Made by a program: the position numbers and the translations under genes
DNA from: VGRF01 sp964460485
Lineage (GTDB): Bacteria; Myxococcota_A; UBA9160; UBA6930
Direction of reading: 5' to 3'
DNA length: 39,750 nucleotides
Assembly: GCA_964460485.1 (NCBI GenBank)
Contig: CAYWRY010000026.1
Span: 1 to 39,750 of the forward strand
Part shown: piece after piece, positions 8,137 to 16,153 of the stretch
How the letters are laid out: the number at the start of each line of letters is the position of its first letter
Position numbering within the stretch: position 1 is the stretch's first letter
The notes under the pieces: model-generated
What the model saw: the letters and a program-made list of their open reading frames with translations, nothing else
What the model was told of the DNA's origin: nothing
Database searches by the model: none

Positions 8137-9537
8137 ATGAAGTTCGACATCATCGTAGTCGGTGCCGGCGTGGGGGGGCACGCGGCCGCGCTCGAGGCGG
8201 TGCATCGCGGGGCGAGCGTGCTCGTCGTCGATCCGCTGCGCGCCGACCAGAGCACCTGCCGCACGAGCGCGGCAACGCTGGCGTGGCTGCGCGATGCCGC
8301 CCTGCGAGGGAGCCCCGCGTCGACTCGGGGCACGAACTACACCGGATTGCGGCGTCACGCGCGTCGGCTGCTCGCGGCCCGGGGCGCGCGCGCGGCCGCG
8401 GACGCCGAACGCGCGCGTCGGACCTTGATCCAGGCCGGAGTTTGCATCGAGACGGACTTCGCGCAGCTGCTCGGCCCGCACGACGTGCGCGCCGGGAGCT
8501 CGCGCCACGAGGCGGGAGCGATCATCCTCGCGACCGGTAGCCGCCCGCGGCGTCCGAGGCGCTTTCCGTGGTCGAGCGGAGTGGTCCACGACAGCGAGAC
8601 GGCGCTCGCGACGGATGCGCTGCCCCAGAGCGTGGTCGTGGTCGGCGCCGAGGAGGAGGGCTGCGAGTTCTCGACCGTGCTCGCCGCGCTCGGCGTCCAG
8701 GTGACGCTCGTCGAGCGCCGTCGCAAGCTGTTCCGCATCGGCGACCGCGACGTTCTCGCCCATCTTCATCGCGGGCTCCAGCAGCTCGGCATCACCGTCG
8801 CGAACGAGGAGTGGGTCGACGAGGTCGAGACCCTGCGCGGGCACGACCAGCTGTATGCGCGGGTGCGGCTCGCGAGCGGCCGCGTCGAGGTGTGCGAGCG
8901 GATTCTCGTGCTGGCCGGTCGCGCCCCGCGCGACGAATCGTTGGGCCTCGATGCCGTGGGCGTCGCCCGCGACGAACGGGGCTTCATCCGCGTCGACGAG
9001 GGCGGGCGCACCTCGGTGCCCTCGATCTTCGCGTGCGGAGACGCGACGGGTCCTCCGTTCCGTATCGGCACGACGCTGTGGCAGGCGCGCGCGGCGATCG
9101 CAGCGGCGCTCGGAGGCGAGGCGGACTCGCCGCCGGACCTGCCGATCGCCGTGCATACGATTCCCCAGATCGCGAGCGTCGGGTTCGGGGAGGATCAGTG
9201 CCGCTTGCTCGGCCGCGAGACCCTCGTTGGAACAGCCAGCGAGCGCGATCTGATCCTGCCTGGACTCCCCGTCAATCCGCTGCGCGTGCTGAAGCTGATC
9301 TTCGATCGCGCCGACGCGAAGCTCGTGGGCGCCCAGATCGCAGGCGGCGCGGCCACCGAGCTCATTCACGTGGCGAGCCTGCTGCTCGCGCAGGGTGCGA
9401 CGCCCGAGCAGGTCGCCGGCCTCGTGCTCCACCACCCCGCGCAGAGCGATTCATTCCGAGTCGCAGCCCAGGATGCGCTGCGCCGCGCTGCCTGCGCGTC
9501 GGCGCCCGAAACCCTCGATGCGCCCGACGCCGCTTAG
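8137..9537 (+). CDS. FAD-dependent pyridine-nucleotide-disulfide-like oxidoreductase, SthA-related, degenerate sites
   Basis: A 466-residue two-dinucleotide-binding-domain flavoprotein of the mercuric reductase/lipoamide dehydrogenase/SthA family. The FAD motif VVGAGVGGHAAALEA (about 6-20) is intact, and SVPSIFACGDATG (about 300-312) binds the FAD pyrophosphate. Near residue 45, where family members have GGxCxxxGxxPSK, this protein reads STCRTSAATLAWL. The redox-active C-x4-C pair is therefore absent, as in soluble transhydrogenase. The second Rossmann motif is VVVGAEEEGCEF (about 175-186), where GxGxxG has become GxExxG. The C-terminal dimerisation part ends HHPAQSD, a variant of the H-x-x-x-x-E signature. 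The start could also be GTG 8113. It may be an active NAD(P)H oxidoreductase or a non-catalytic homologue. Confidence 0.75.
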   Translation: MKFDIIVVGAGVGGHAAALEAVHRGASVLVVDPLRADQSTCRTSAATLAWLRDAALRGSPASTRGTNYTGLRRHARRLLAARGARAAADAERARRTLIQAGVCIETDFAQLLGPHDVRAGSSRHEAGAIILATGSRPRRPRRFPWSSGVVHDSETALATDALPQSVVVVGAEEEGCEFSTVLAALGVQVTLVERRRKLFRIGDRDVLAHLHRGLQQLGITVANEEWVDEVETLRGHDQLYARVRLASGRVEVCERILVLAGRAPRDESLGLDAVGVARDERGFIRVDEGGRTSVPSIFACGDATGPPFRIGTTLWQARAAIAAALGGEADSPPDLPIAVHTIPQIASVGFGEDQCRLLGRETLVGTASERDLILPGLPVNPLRVLKLIFDRADAKLVGAQIAGGAATELIHVASLLLAQGATPEQVAGLVLHHPAQSDSFRVAAQDALRRAACASAPETLDAPDAA

Positions 9538-9553
9538 CGGCGGCCGACCCCCC

Positions 9554-10483
9554 TCACGCGCGCGCGGCGACCGGAGCGTTCGCGGTGCGTACGCAGTTCC
9601 GGCCCGCGGCCTTGGCGCAGTACAGCGCGGCGTCGGCGGCGGCGATGACGTCGGACGCGCTCGCGTGCGAGACGAGGCGCACGGCGACGCCCAGACTGAT
9701 CGTGGGCCGGACGCAATCCCCCGACGGCAGCATGATGGCAATCGACTCTACGTCGCGGCGCAGGAGCTCCGCGAGCGTCGCGGCTCCGTCGAACCGCGCG
9801 GCCACGATGGCCATGAACTCCTCCCCCCCGAAACGGCCCACCGTGTCGGTGGCGCGAATCCGGCGCCCGAGGCGGGCGCCGACTTCTTTGAGCACGAGGT
9901 CGCCGATCGCGTGGCCATGCTCGTCGTTGACGCTCTTGAAGTGGTCGAGGTCCGCCAGGATCACGGCGAACGGAGTACCGAGGCGTCGCGATCGCTTCCA
10001 CTCGAGAGAGGCGGCTTGTTCTAGAGAGCGGCGATTGTGGAGCTGCGTGAGCGCATCGGTGCAGGAGAGCCGCTCGAGCAGCTCGTTGCGCTCCGACATC
10101 TCCCGCTGGAGGCGAGCGATCTCCAGGTGGAGGTCGATGCGCGCCGACAGCTCCATGGGGTCGACCGGCTTCGCCATCACGTCGCGAGCGCCGCGTCGCA
10201 GCAGAGCGGCGCGGGTCTTCGCGTCGAGCGTCGCGCTGAGCATCAGGAACGGCACGCTGGCGAGGGCGGGCGAGCGAGCGATCTCGAGCAGCTTGTCGCC
10301 GCCCAGCCGCGGCATCTCGAGGTCGCACACGACCATGTCCACGCCTGCAGAGGAGAGCAGCTTGATCGCCTCGAGGCCGTCCGACGCCTCGAGCACCTCG
10401 TCGAAGCGCTTCTCAGCGAGCGCGACGCGACCGATGTTTGCCCGTTCGGCGGCGGAGTCGTCGACGACCAGCAGCCGGCGCAT
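9554..10483 (-). CDS. Response regulator with GGDEF domain (diguanylate cyclase, PleD/WspR-like)
   Basis: A 309-residue cytosolic protein that should make cyclic di-GMP from two GTP when phosphorylated. The receiver domain (1-122) has the acidic pair in VVDDS (8-9), the phospho-acceptor D54 in VVCDLEMP, S83 and K105 (AKPVDP). A short coiled-coil linker (about 120-140) leads to the GGDEF domain (about 141-300). That domain has DALTQLHNRR, the substrate-binding DLDHFKSVND, the active site GGEEF (219-223) and the inhibitory-site motif RATD (210-213) five residues before it. Activity and product inhibition are thus both expected. Its start lies 3 bases from the stop of the PilZ-cNMP gene upstream on the same strand, so the two are probably co-transcribed. 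No histidine kinase is nearby. Confidence 0.92.
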   Translation of the reverse strand: MRRLLVVDDSAAERANIGRVALAEKRFDEVLEASDGLEAIKLLSSAGVDMVVCDLEMPRLGGDKLLEIARSPALASVPFLMLSATLDAKTRAALLRRGARDVMAKPVDPMELSARIDLHLEIARLQREMSERNELLERLSCTDALTQLHNRRSLEQAASLEWKRSRRLGTPFAVILADLDHFKSVNDEHGHAIGDLVLKEVGARLGRRIRATDTVGRFGGEEFMAIVAARFDGAATLAELLRRDVESIAIMLPSGDCVRPTISLGVAVRLVSHASASDVIAAADAALYCAKAAGRNCVRTANAPVAARA

Positions 10484-10486
10484 CGA

Positions 10487-11278
10487 TCAGCCTCGTCGCA
10501 GGAGCGCGAGGATGTGGTGCAGGTAGCGGCGCAGGGCCGCCTGCTCCAGCGCGCGCGCCACGAGCGGCTGCTCCGCCAGGAGGTTGCGAAGGGAGAAGGC
10601 GTCCACTTCGAGGAGCTGAATGGGCTCCAGCGCGAGTGCAGAGTCCACGTGCGGCACGCCGAGCAAAGTCGGCGCTCCGCCGAACACCTGTCCGGTGTCC
10701 GCCTGATCCAGGATTACTCGGTCGCCGTTCGCGCTTCTCGCCTCGAGCTGCACGCGTCCGTGGGCGACGATGAAGATCGAGGCGTCGAAGTCGGGGCTCG
10801 CGCCGGCCTCGTACACCCACTCGCCCGCCGCGAACTGGCGGCGGCGCGTGCCGAGGGTCACATCCATGGCGAGGTCGACGTCGATCGGCGCGAGATCCGA
10901 ATGCTCGACAAGGAATCGCGTCAGCTCGAGCGCGCGCAGGTTGAGGATCTCCCAGAGCGCTGCAGTGTGAACCGCGTCGAGCTCCTGGAACTCGACGCCG
11001 AGCAGGGCCGCTCCCTGCGCGGGCAGGGCGCGCTTCCAGGCTCCGCGGGCTCGCAGCGAGAGGTCTCTCCGCCCATGACGAATTCGCACGGCGCGCATTG
11101 CGGCGAGCTCGACCGGCGTGGGCATCTCGATGCAGAGGTCGCCGAGACCAAAGTCCGGGGACGCGCCCGACGGCGGCGCTCCCGTTCCGTCGCAATCGGG
11201 CTCGACCCGGGAAGCCAGAGCGACGCGCGGACCCGATCGACGCCGCTTCGGACTCGTCGCGCGCAAGAGATTTTGCAT
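10487..11278 (-). CDS. PilZ-like domain fused to a cNMP-binding-fold domain
   Basis: A 263-residue soluble protein. Residues about 10-105 look like a PilZ domain. The first c-di-GMP motif is present (RSGPR, 14-18), but the second is degenerate: D42-F-G-L-G instead of D-x-S-x-x-G. A helical linker (about 105-130) leads to a Crp-like beta-roll (about 135-235), with GEWVYEAGA, IFIVAHGRVQLEA and the QVFGG turn. The arginine of a functional cAMP phosphate-binding cassette is missing. No helix-turn-helix follows. An open frame extends to 11575; I chose ATG 11278 because similarity to the paralogue at 12191 begins just after it. It is likely an effector in the same c-di-GMP circuit as the cyclase 3 bases downstream. 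Confidence 0.72.
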   Translation of the reverse strand: MQNLLRATSPKRRRSGPRVALASRVEPDCDGTGAPPSGASPDFGLGDLCIEMPTPVELAAMRAVRIRHGRRDLSLRARGAWKRALPAQGAALLGVEFQELDAVHTAALWEILNLRALELTRFLVEHSDLAPIDVDLAMDVTLGTRRRQFAAGEWVYEAGASPDFDASIFIVAHGRVQLEARSANGDRVILDQADTGQVFGGAPTLLGVPHVDSALALEPIQLLEVDAFSLRNLLAEQPLVARALEQAALRRYLHHILALLRRG

Positions 11279-11525
11279 GGCGCCCCCCCGGCGTTCCGAG
11301 GCGTGTCGGCCCCTGCGCGGCGCGCAGCGATAGGGAGATCCACGGTGCCTGGGCGAGATTTCACTCGACGGTGGAGCCCAGTTCGGCCGCGTAGAAATAC
11401 GCGCCGCAGGCAGAGGATTCGTCCTACGCGAATTCCCCGCCTCTCCCACGTAGTCAACGGCCTCCGACCCCGCGTGTGTGGCTCCGAAGCCGACCAGCAA
11501 GTCGCCGTGGTAACGGGAGGGGGAG
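11279..11525. promoter_or_regulatory. Divergent intergenic region of the c-di-GMP signalling island
   Basis: These 247 bases separate the PilZ-cNMP/cyclase pair (leftward) from the NarL-type regulator/PilZ-cNMP pair (rightward), so promoters for both should lie here. The rightward start is preceded by GGGAGGGGGAG, a good ribosome binding site. I see no clear sigma-70 boxes or convincing palindrome, so the element is inferred from gene orientation only. Confidence 0.4.
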
Positions 11526-12176
11526 ATGCAGCGGAGTCCTTGCACGGTGGGTCTCGTCGACGACCACCCCATCATTCGCGCCGGTCTTCATCGCATCCTC
11601 GAGACTGCGGGAGACTTCGAGGTGGTCTTGGAAGCGGCGGACGGTCGTAGCGCCGTCGAGCAGGTGCTGCGGGTGAAGCCCGAGGTCGTTCTCATGGACG
11701 TCTGGCTGCCCGGGCTGTCAGGGATCGACGCGACACGACGGATTCTCCAGGGACTCCCGGCGTGCAGGATCGTCATCCTCTCGGAGCAGGAGCGATCGGA
11801 ATCCGTCGAGGCCGCCCTGCGCGAGGGAGCCGTCGGCTACGTGCTGAAGGGATCCACGGCGGAGGAGATCTTGAGCGCCGTGCGGGCTGCGCGCGCCGGG
11901 AAGTGCTTCCTCTCGCCGGCCATCGCGAGCCACGTGGTTCGAGCCTTCGCGCATCCCGAGACGCGCGCGAGGGGCGCGTCTCGGCTGTCGACGCGCGAGC
12001 GCGAAGTCCTGCAGCTCGTCGCGCGCGGTTATTCGAGCAAGGAGGCGGCGGTCGAGCTGGGCTTGTCGCCGCGCACGGCGGAGGCGCATCGCTCCAGCCT
12101 CATGAACAAGCTCGGAATTCACAAAGTCGCGGACCTCGTGCGCTACGCGGTGCGCGAGGGAGTGATCGCGCCTTGA
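11526..12176 (+). CDS. NarL/FixJ-family response regulator
   Basis: A 216-residue two-component regulator. The receiver domain (about 6-125) has the acidic pocket VDDH (11-14), the phospho-acceptor D58 in VVLMDVWLPG, a Ser at LSEQE (86) and K108 (VLKGS). The LuxR-type helix-turn-helix (about 153-216) carries LSTREREVLQLVARGYSSKEAA and SPRTAEAHRSSLMNKLGI; it should bind DNA as a dimer on phosphorylation. No sensor kinase is present, so it is an orphan. Its stop overlaps, or nearly abuts, the following PilZ-cNMP gene, making a two-gene unit. Its placement between two PilZ-cNMP paralogues suggests it controls or is controlled with the c-di-GMP pathway, which is inference. Confidence 0.92.
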   Translation: MQRSPCTVGLVDDHPIIRAGLHRILETAGDFEVVLEAADGRSAVEQVLRVKPEVVLMDVWLPGLSGIDATRRILQGLPACRIVILSEQERSESVEAALREGAVGYVLKGSTAEEILSAVRAARAGKCFLSPAIASHVVRAFAHPETRARGASRLSTREREVLQLVARGYSSKEAAVELGLSPRTAEAHRSSLMNKLGIHKVADLVRYAVREGVIAP

Positions 12177-12190
12177 GCGCGGCGCCGGGG

Positions 12191-13000
12191 ATGCCGGGCC
12201 GCGGCCCGTCGAGCGCGAGCGCCCCGCCCGAGCGGCGGAGCGACCCGCGCGTGGCGGTGGATTTGGCGGCCGAGGTGTCCGGCCGCGACTGGTCGGGCGC
12301 GTTGGCGGCGCGCACTCGCGACGTCAGCGTGGGTGGGGCTTGCATCGCGACTCCCTCGCCGATCGCGATCGGCGCCATCTCTGCGGTGTGCCTGCGCTTT
12401 CCCGAGGAGGCGCTCTCCCTGCGCGCGGTCGGAACGTGGCAGCGTGTGCATCCCACCCTGGGCATCGTGCTGACGGGCGTGCGGTTCGAATCGCCTCCGC
12501 CCGCCGCGCTGGATCTGCTCTGGGATGCGGTGAGCCGCGCGACGAATCAGGTAGCGCGCTTTCTCCTCGCGCAGCCCGCGTTGAGTGAGATCGGCATCGA
12601 CGGCGCGATCGGCCTCGCGCAGTCGATGCGCCTGTGCCCGGTGCGCGGCGGCGACGTGATCTATCCGCCACCTGGGCGGACCTCCTCGCCAAGCTCGATC
12701 TACGTGGTGCAGGAGGGCTCGGTAGCCCTCCAGCTGCGCGCTGGCGGCGCCCGCTATCGAGACTTCGCGATCGCCCACTGCGGAGAGCTGTTCGGCCGAC
12801 TGCCGCCGGGCGACCACTCGGAGTTCGCGATCGCGCGCTCGCAGGCCCGACTGCTCGAGATCGACGAGCGCGCGTTCGGGTACCTCGCTTCGACGAGCCC
12901 GCGGCTCGCGCAGTGCCTGTTCGCGGCGCTCACGACCGCGTACCTGGGCCGCATGCAACGGGCAATCCAGGCGCTCTGGAGCGCGACCCCCGCCGCCTAG
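12191..13000 (+). CDS. PilZ domain fused to a cNMP-binding-fold domain (paralogue)
   Basis: A 269-residue soluble protein with the same two-part plan as the protein at 10487-11278. The PilZ motifs are complete here: RSDPR (16-20) and DVSVGG (44-49), so c-di-GMP binding is expected. The Crp-like beta-roll (about 145-235) has IYVVQEGSVALQLRAGG and HCGELFGRLPPG, but the cassette lacks the arginine that holds cyclic-nucleotide phosphate. There is no DNA-binding domain. The start is either ATG 12191 or TTG 12173, which overlaps the previous stop as TTGA; both imply coupling to the response regulator. The paralogy to the leftward gene is read directly from the shared order and motif positions. Confidence 0.8.
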   Translation: MPGRGPSSASAPPERRSDPRVAVDLAAEVSGRDWSGALAARTRDVSVGGACIATPSPIAIGAISAVCLRFPEEALSLRAVGTWQRVHPTLGIVLTGVRFESPPPAALDLLWDAVSRATNQVARFLLAQPALSEIGIDGAIGLAQSMRLCPVRGGDVIYPPPGRTSSPSSIYVVQEGSVALQLRAGGARYRDFAIAHCGELFGRLPPGDHSEFAIARSQARLLEIDERAFGYLASTSPRLAQCLFAALTTAYLGRMQRAIQALWSATPAA

Positions 13001-13432
13001 CGCGGTCCACGCCTGCGAGACGGGAACGGGTCCGCCGCGTACCTCCACTCGCCGCCGCCTCCTCGGGCGCGGGCCTCCGGCGCCTCGTCGGCTCGCGCCC
13101 TCGGTGCACTCGCCCCGCGAACCTGAGCCGCCGCCACGAGGAATGCCGCGCGTCGCGCCGCTGCGTGGGGATTGTCTCCCGCGCCTCCCGTTGCGCCCCC
13201 TCGTGCCTGCAACTCCGGTGAAAGACGTACAGACGACTCAGTGATTTCCCGATCTCTCGCCCCGTGAAATACCGAGTCCATGCCGATGCGGGGCGGGGGC
13301 GCGCAAGCCCCCCGGACTCGCGCTGCGCGCGGCCGAGTGGCCGCCGCAGCTCGCCGCGTACCGCGCGATCGCTCGCACGGGGGCTCGGCATCGCGCGGCC
13401 TGCGCCACGCCGCAGCGCGCTCCGGGGTGTGC
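13001..13432 (+). promoter_or_regulatory. 432-base non-coding stretch, presumed promoter/leader of the DUF11 operon
   Basis: No gene is supportable here. An open frame (from 13280) runs into the DUF11 gene but its first 51 codons are Arg/Ala/Gly-rich and lie before a clear signal peptide, so I treat it as leader. A patch with lower GC (about 13215-13275) is the likeliest promoter place. A GC-only hairpin with a GGGGGC/GCCCCC stem and a GCGCAA loop sits near 13300-13322. I see no confident -35/-10 pair and no recognisable riboswitch. Confidence 0.35.
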
Positions 13433-14449
13433 ATGAGGGAAGTACGCGCGCGCGGTAAGGGCACCGCGCTCGGGCTGATCGGGGCACTCGCGCTGTTCGC
13501 GGCGCGCGCTGAAGCCGTCGGCACCGCCGCCGGCACCGACATCACCAACACCGCGACCGTCACGGCGGACGTGGGCGGCTCGCCGATCACCGCGACCAGC
13601 AATCCCCACGTGCTGACCGTGGCGGAGGTGATCGACGTCGACGTCACGCTGCTGACGATCGGCAACGTGCTGGTGAACTCGCCGTCCAGCGGCCAGGTGC
13701 TCACCTACCGCGTCACCAACGTCGGCAACGGCGTCGACGACTTCGCGCTCAGCGTGAACGACGCGCTGGTCGGCGACGACTTCGATCCCGTGTTCGCGGC
13801 GATCTACCTCGACGCGAACGGCAACGGCCTCTACGACGCCGGCACCGACACGCTCTACGCGCCGGGTGTCAACGACCCGCAGCTCGACGCCAACGTGCCC
13901 GCGCTCGACGACGTGGTGGTGTTCGTGCTGAACGACATCCCGGCGGCGCTGCCGAGCGGGAACCTCGGCAACAGCGAGCTGCTCGCGGTCTCCGCGACCG
14001 GCACCGGCGTGCCCGGCGACGTCGTGCCCTTCGCGGGCGAGGCGGGCACCGACGCGATCATCGGCCTCTCCGGCGGCGACGACCTCGCGCAGGGCACTTA
14101 TCAGGTGTCATCGGTCGCCCTCGCGATCGCCAAGAGCTCGGCGGTCGCCGACCCCTTCGGCGGCACGCAGGCGATCCCCGGCGCGACGATCACCTACACG
14201 CTGACGGTCACCGTGACCGGCGCGGGCAGCGCCGACTCCGTGGTGCTGACCGACGCGATCCCCGCGAACACGACCTACGTCGCGGGCTCCATGACGCGCA
14301 ACGCGGCTCCGCTGACCGACGCGAGCGACTCGCCCGTCGACGAGGCGGACTTCGGCGCCAGCACGCCCGGGGCTCTGACCTTCGGGCTGGGAAATCTGCC
14401 GGCGGGCGGTCCGCCGGAATCGCTCACGTTCCAAGTCACGATCGATTAG
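13433..14449 (+). CDS. Exported DUF11-repeat protein, first gene of the surface operon
   Basis: A 338-residue exported protein. A Sec signal peptide (hydrophobic core about 11-24) is cut after AEA28, giving a mature N-terminus VGTAAGTDITNTATV. Beta-sandwich sequence follows. A loop DANGNGLYD (D127, N129, N131, D135) matches the spacing of a calcium-binding DxNxN...D loop. The C-terminal ~110 residues are a DUF11 domain: IPGATITYTLTVTV, VVLTDAIPANTTYVAGS, ending LTFQVTID. There is no C-terminal sorting signal or membrane anchor. ATG 13433 is chosen for the signal peptide; GTG 13427 is an alternative. The next gene starts 10 bases on. It resembles the third gene closely in layout. The role is unknown; a surface structural subunit is my inference. 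Confidence 0.75.
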   Translation: MREVRARGKGTALGLIGALALFAARAEAVGTAAGTDITNTATVTADVGGSPITATSNPHVLTVAEVIDVDVTLLTIGNVLVNSPSSGQVLTYRVTNVGNGVDDFALSVNDALVGDDFDPVFAAIYLDANGNGLYDAGTDTLYAPGVNDPQLDANVPALDDVVVFVLNDIPAALPSGNLGNSELLAVSATGTGVPGDVVPFAGEAGTDAIIGLSGGDDLAQGTYQVSSVALAIAKSSAVADPFGGTQAIPGATITYTLTVTVTGAGSADSVVLTDAIPANTTYVAGSMTRNAAPLTDASDSPVDEADFGASTPGALTFGLGNLPAGGPPESLTFQVTID

Positions 14450-14459
14450 GGAGAACACC

Positions 14460-14954
14460 ATGCATCGACGATTCCTTCGCTTCGGCGCGGCGGCGGTCGC
14501 CGCGCTCTCGTTCGCGGCGGGCGCGTTCGGCGAGGCGGGCAGCATCGAGCTGCGCGCGCGCGCCGAGAAGCGCGTGCTGCTGCAGGCTGCGGACGGCACT
14601 TCGCAGGAGACGTTCGTGCCGGCCGCCAAGGTGCTGCCCGGCGACGTCGTCGCCTACACGATCGAGGCGCGCAACGTCTCCCAGGACAGCGCGGATCGCG
14701 TGGTGATCACCGATCCGATCCCGAGCGAGATGCAGTACCTCGACGGCTCCGCAGTGGCGGCGGGCGCCGAGCTGCTGTTCTCGGTGGACGGCGGATTCCG
14801 CTTCGACGTCCCGGAAAAGCTGACGGTTGCGAACGAGGACGGCAGCCGCCGTCCGGCCGTCGCCAGCGACTACACGCACGTTCGCTGGGTGTTCGCGGCT
14901 CCCCTCGCTCCGGCCAAGCAGCGGTCGGTGCGCTTCCTCGCGCGCCTCGAGTAG
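14460..14954 (+). CDS. Small exported DUF11-like protein
   Basis: A 164-residue protein with a signal peptide (hydrophobic core about 8-22, cut near residue 24-26), followed by a single DUF11-like beta-sandwich. VLPGDVVAYTIEARNVS (58-74) and VVITDPIPSEMQYLDGS (81-97) match the conserved DUF11 strands seen in its neighbours. The charged strand ELRARAEKRVLLQ just after the signal is different from the G-T-x3-N-x-A start of the other operon members. No anchor or sorting signal is visible. GGGAGA precedes ATG 14460, and the upstream stop is 10 bases away. It may be a cap, chaperone or minor subunit for the other proteins, which is speculation. Confidence 0.7.
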   Translation: MHRRFLRFGAAAVAALSFAAGAFGEAGSIELRARAEKRVLLQAADGTSQETFVPAAKVLPGDVVAYTIEARNVSQDSADRVVITDPIPSEMQYLDGSAVAAGAELLFSVDGGFRFDVPEKLTVANEDGSRRPAVASDYTHVRWVFAAPLAPAKQRSVRFLARLE

Positions 14955-14994
14955 CGGCGCGGGCTTTCGACGACTCTCGTAGGAGGAGAAGACC

Positions 14995-16146
14995 ATGCAA
15001 CGGGATTGGAAACGCAGCGTTCGCGCCGGGATGGCCCTGGCGGCGTTCGCTCTCTTGTCTGCGCAAGGCGCGCAGGCAGTTGGAACGGCGTCGGGCACGT
15101 CGGTCGACAACCGGGCGACGGTTTCATACGCCGTCGGCTCGACGACGCAGCCGGTGATCGAGTCGTCGCCCACGGGCAATACGACGTCGGGCGCCGGCAA
15201 CGGCACGGACACGAGCTTCGTGGTCGACAACATGGTCGACCTGACCGTGGCCGAGCTGTCGGGCAGCTACACGATCGTCGCGTCCGGCGGACTCAGCGAG
15301 GTCCTCGTGTACACGGTGGCGAACACCGGCAACACGACCCAGGACTTCTCGCTGAGCGCGCTCGACAACGCGACCGATCCGTTCGGCGGCACTGACAACT
15401 TCGATGCCGCGCCGGTCGCGATCTTCGTCGACGCCAACAACAACAGCGTGTACGACGCGGGCACCGACGTCGCGACGTACATCGACGAGCTGGCGGCGGA
15501 CACCGACGTCGAGGTGTTCGTGCTGAGCGACATCGGGGTGCGCGCCAACGGCGACATCTCGGCCGTCACGCTCACCGCGCAGGTGGCGGCGGGCGGCACG
15601 AGCGGTGCGCAGGGCGCCGACATCCTGACCGACGACTCGGGCAGCGCGGACGATCCGGCTACGGTGCAGATCGCCTTCGCGGACGCCGCGGGCGACACGG
15701 ACGCCGCCAACGACGGTCGGCACTCCGACACCGACGCCTATCGGGTCGGCGCGGCGATCATCACGGTCACGAAGACCTCGCAGGTCCTCAGCGACCCGAT
15801 CGGCGGCGCCAACCCGAAGGCAATTCCGGGCGCGATCGTGGAGTACACGGTCACCGTCGCGAACGGGGCGGGCGCTTCGGCGGCGGCCACCAACGTTCAG
15901 GTGAGCGACAGCCTGAACGCGGAGATCACCGCCGGCACGGTGGCGTTCGAGGTGAACAGCTACGGCGCCGGCACCGGCATCCAGGTGACGGCGCCGAACA
16001 TCAACGCTGGCGCTCCGACGCCGCTGACCAACACGAACGGCGACGCCGATGGCGGCGACTTCACCGCGAACACGGTGACGGTCTCCGGCATCACGCTGCA
16101 GGTCGGCGAGTCCGCCACGGTCACGTTCCGAGTCCTGATCCTCTAA
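14995..16146 (+). CDS. Exported DUF11-repeat protein, paralogue of the first operon gene
   Basis: A 383-residue exported protein. The signal peptide is cut after AQA28, giving VGTASGTSVDNRATVSYAV, the same mature start as the 13433 protein. VDLTVAEL and VLVYTVANTGNTTQDFSL (about 81-120) form a first beta-sandwich. DANNNSVYD (D146, N148, N150, D154) repeats the putative calcium loop with identical spacing. Residues about 253-382 are a DUF11 domain with AIPGAIVEYTVTVANG and a long insert. It has an excellent ribosome binding site (AGGAGGAGA) and lies 40 bases after the previous gene. Composition is rich in Thr, Ala, Asp and Gly and almost free of Cys, typical of cell-surface proteins. The function is unknown. 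Confidence 0.75.
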   Translation: MQRDWKRSVRAGMALAAFALLSAQGAQAVGTASGTSVDNRATVSYAVGSTTQPVIESSPTGNTTSGAGNGTDTSFVVDNMVDLTVAELSGSYTIVASGGLSEVLVYTVANTGNTTQDFSLSALDNATDPFGGTDNFDAAPVAIFVDANNNSVYDAGTDVATYIDELAADTDVEVFVLSDIGVRANGDISAVTLTAQVAAGGTSGAQGADILTDDSGSADDPATVQIAFADAAGDTDAANDGRHSDTDAYRVGAAIITVTKTSQVLSDPIGGANPKAIPGAIVEYTVTVANGAGASAAATNVQVSDSLNAEITAGTVAFEVNSYGAGTGIQVTAPNINAGAPTPLTNTNGDADGGDFTANTVTVSGITLQVGESATVTFRVLIL

Positions 16147-16153
16147 GCGGCGC

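Noticed and set aside
13001..13432. Possible c-di-GMP (GEMM) riboswitch before the DUF11 operon, suggested by GCAAGCC and a GC-rich hairpin
   Set aside because: The invariant GEMM segments (GGCAAACC-like and GACGCAAAGCC) and the tetraloop/receptor are not present; GC-rich hairpins are expected by chance here.
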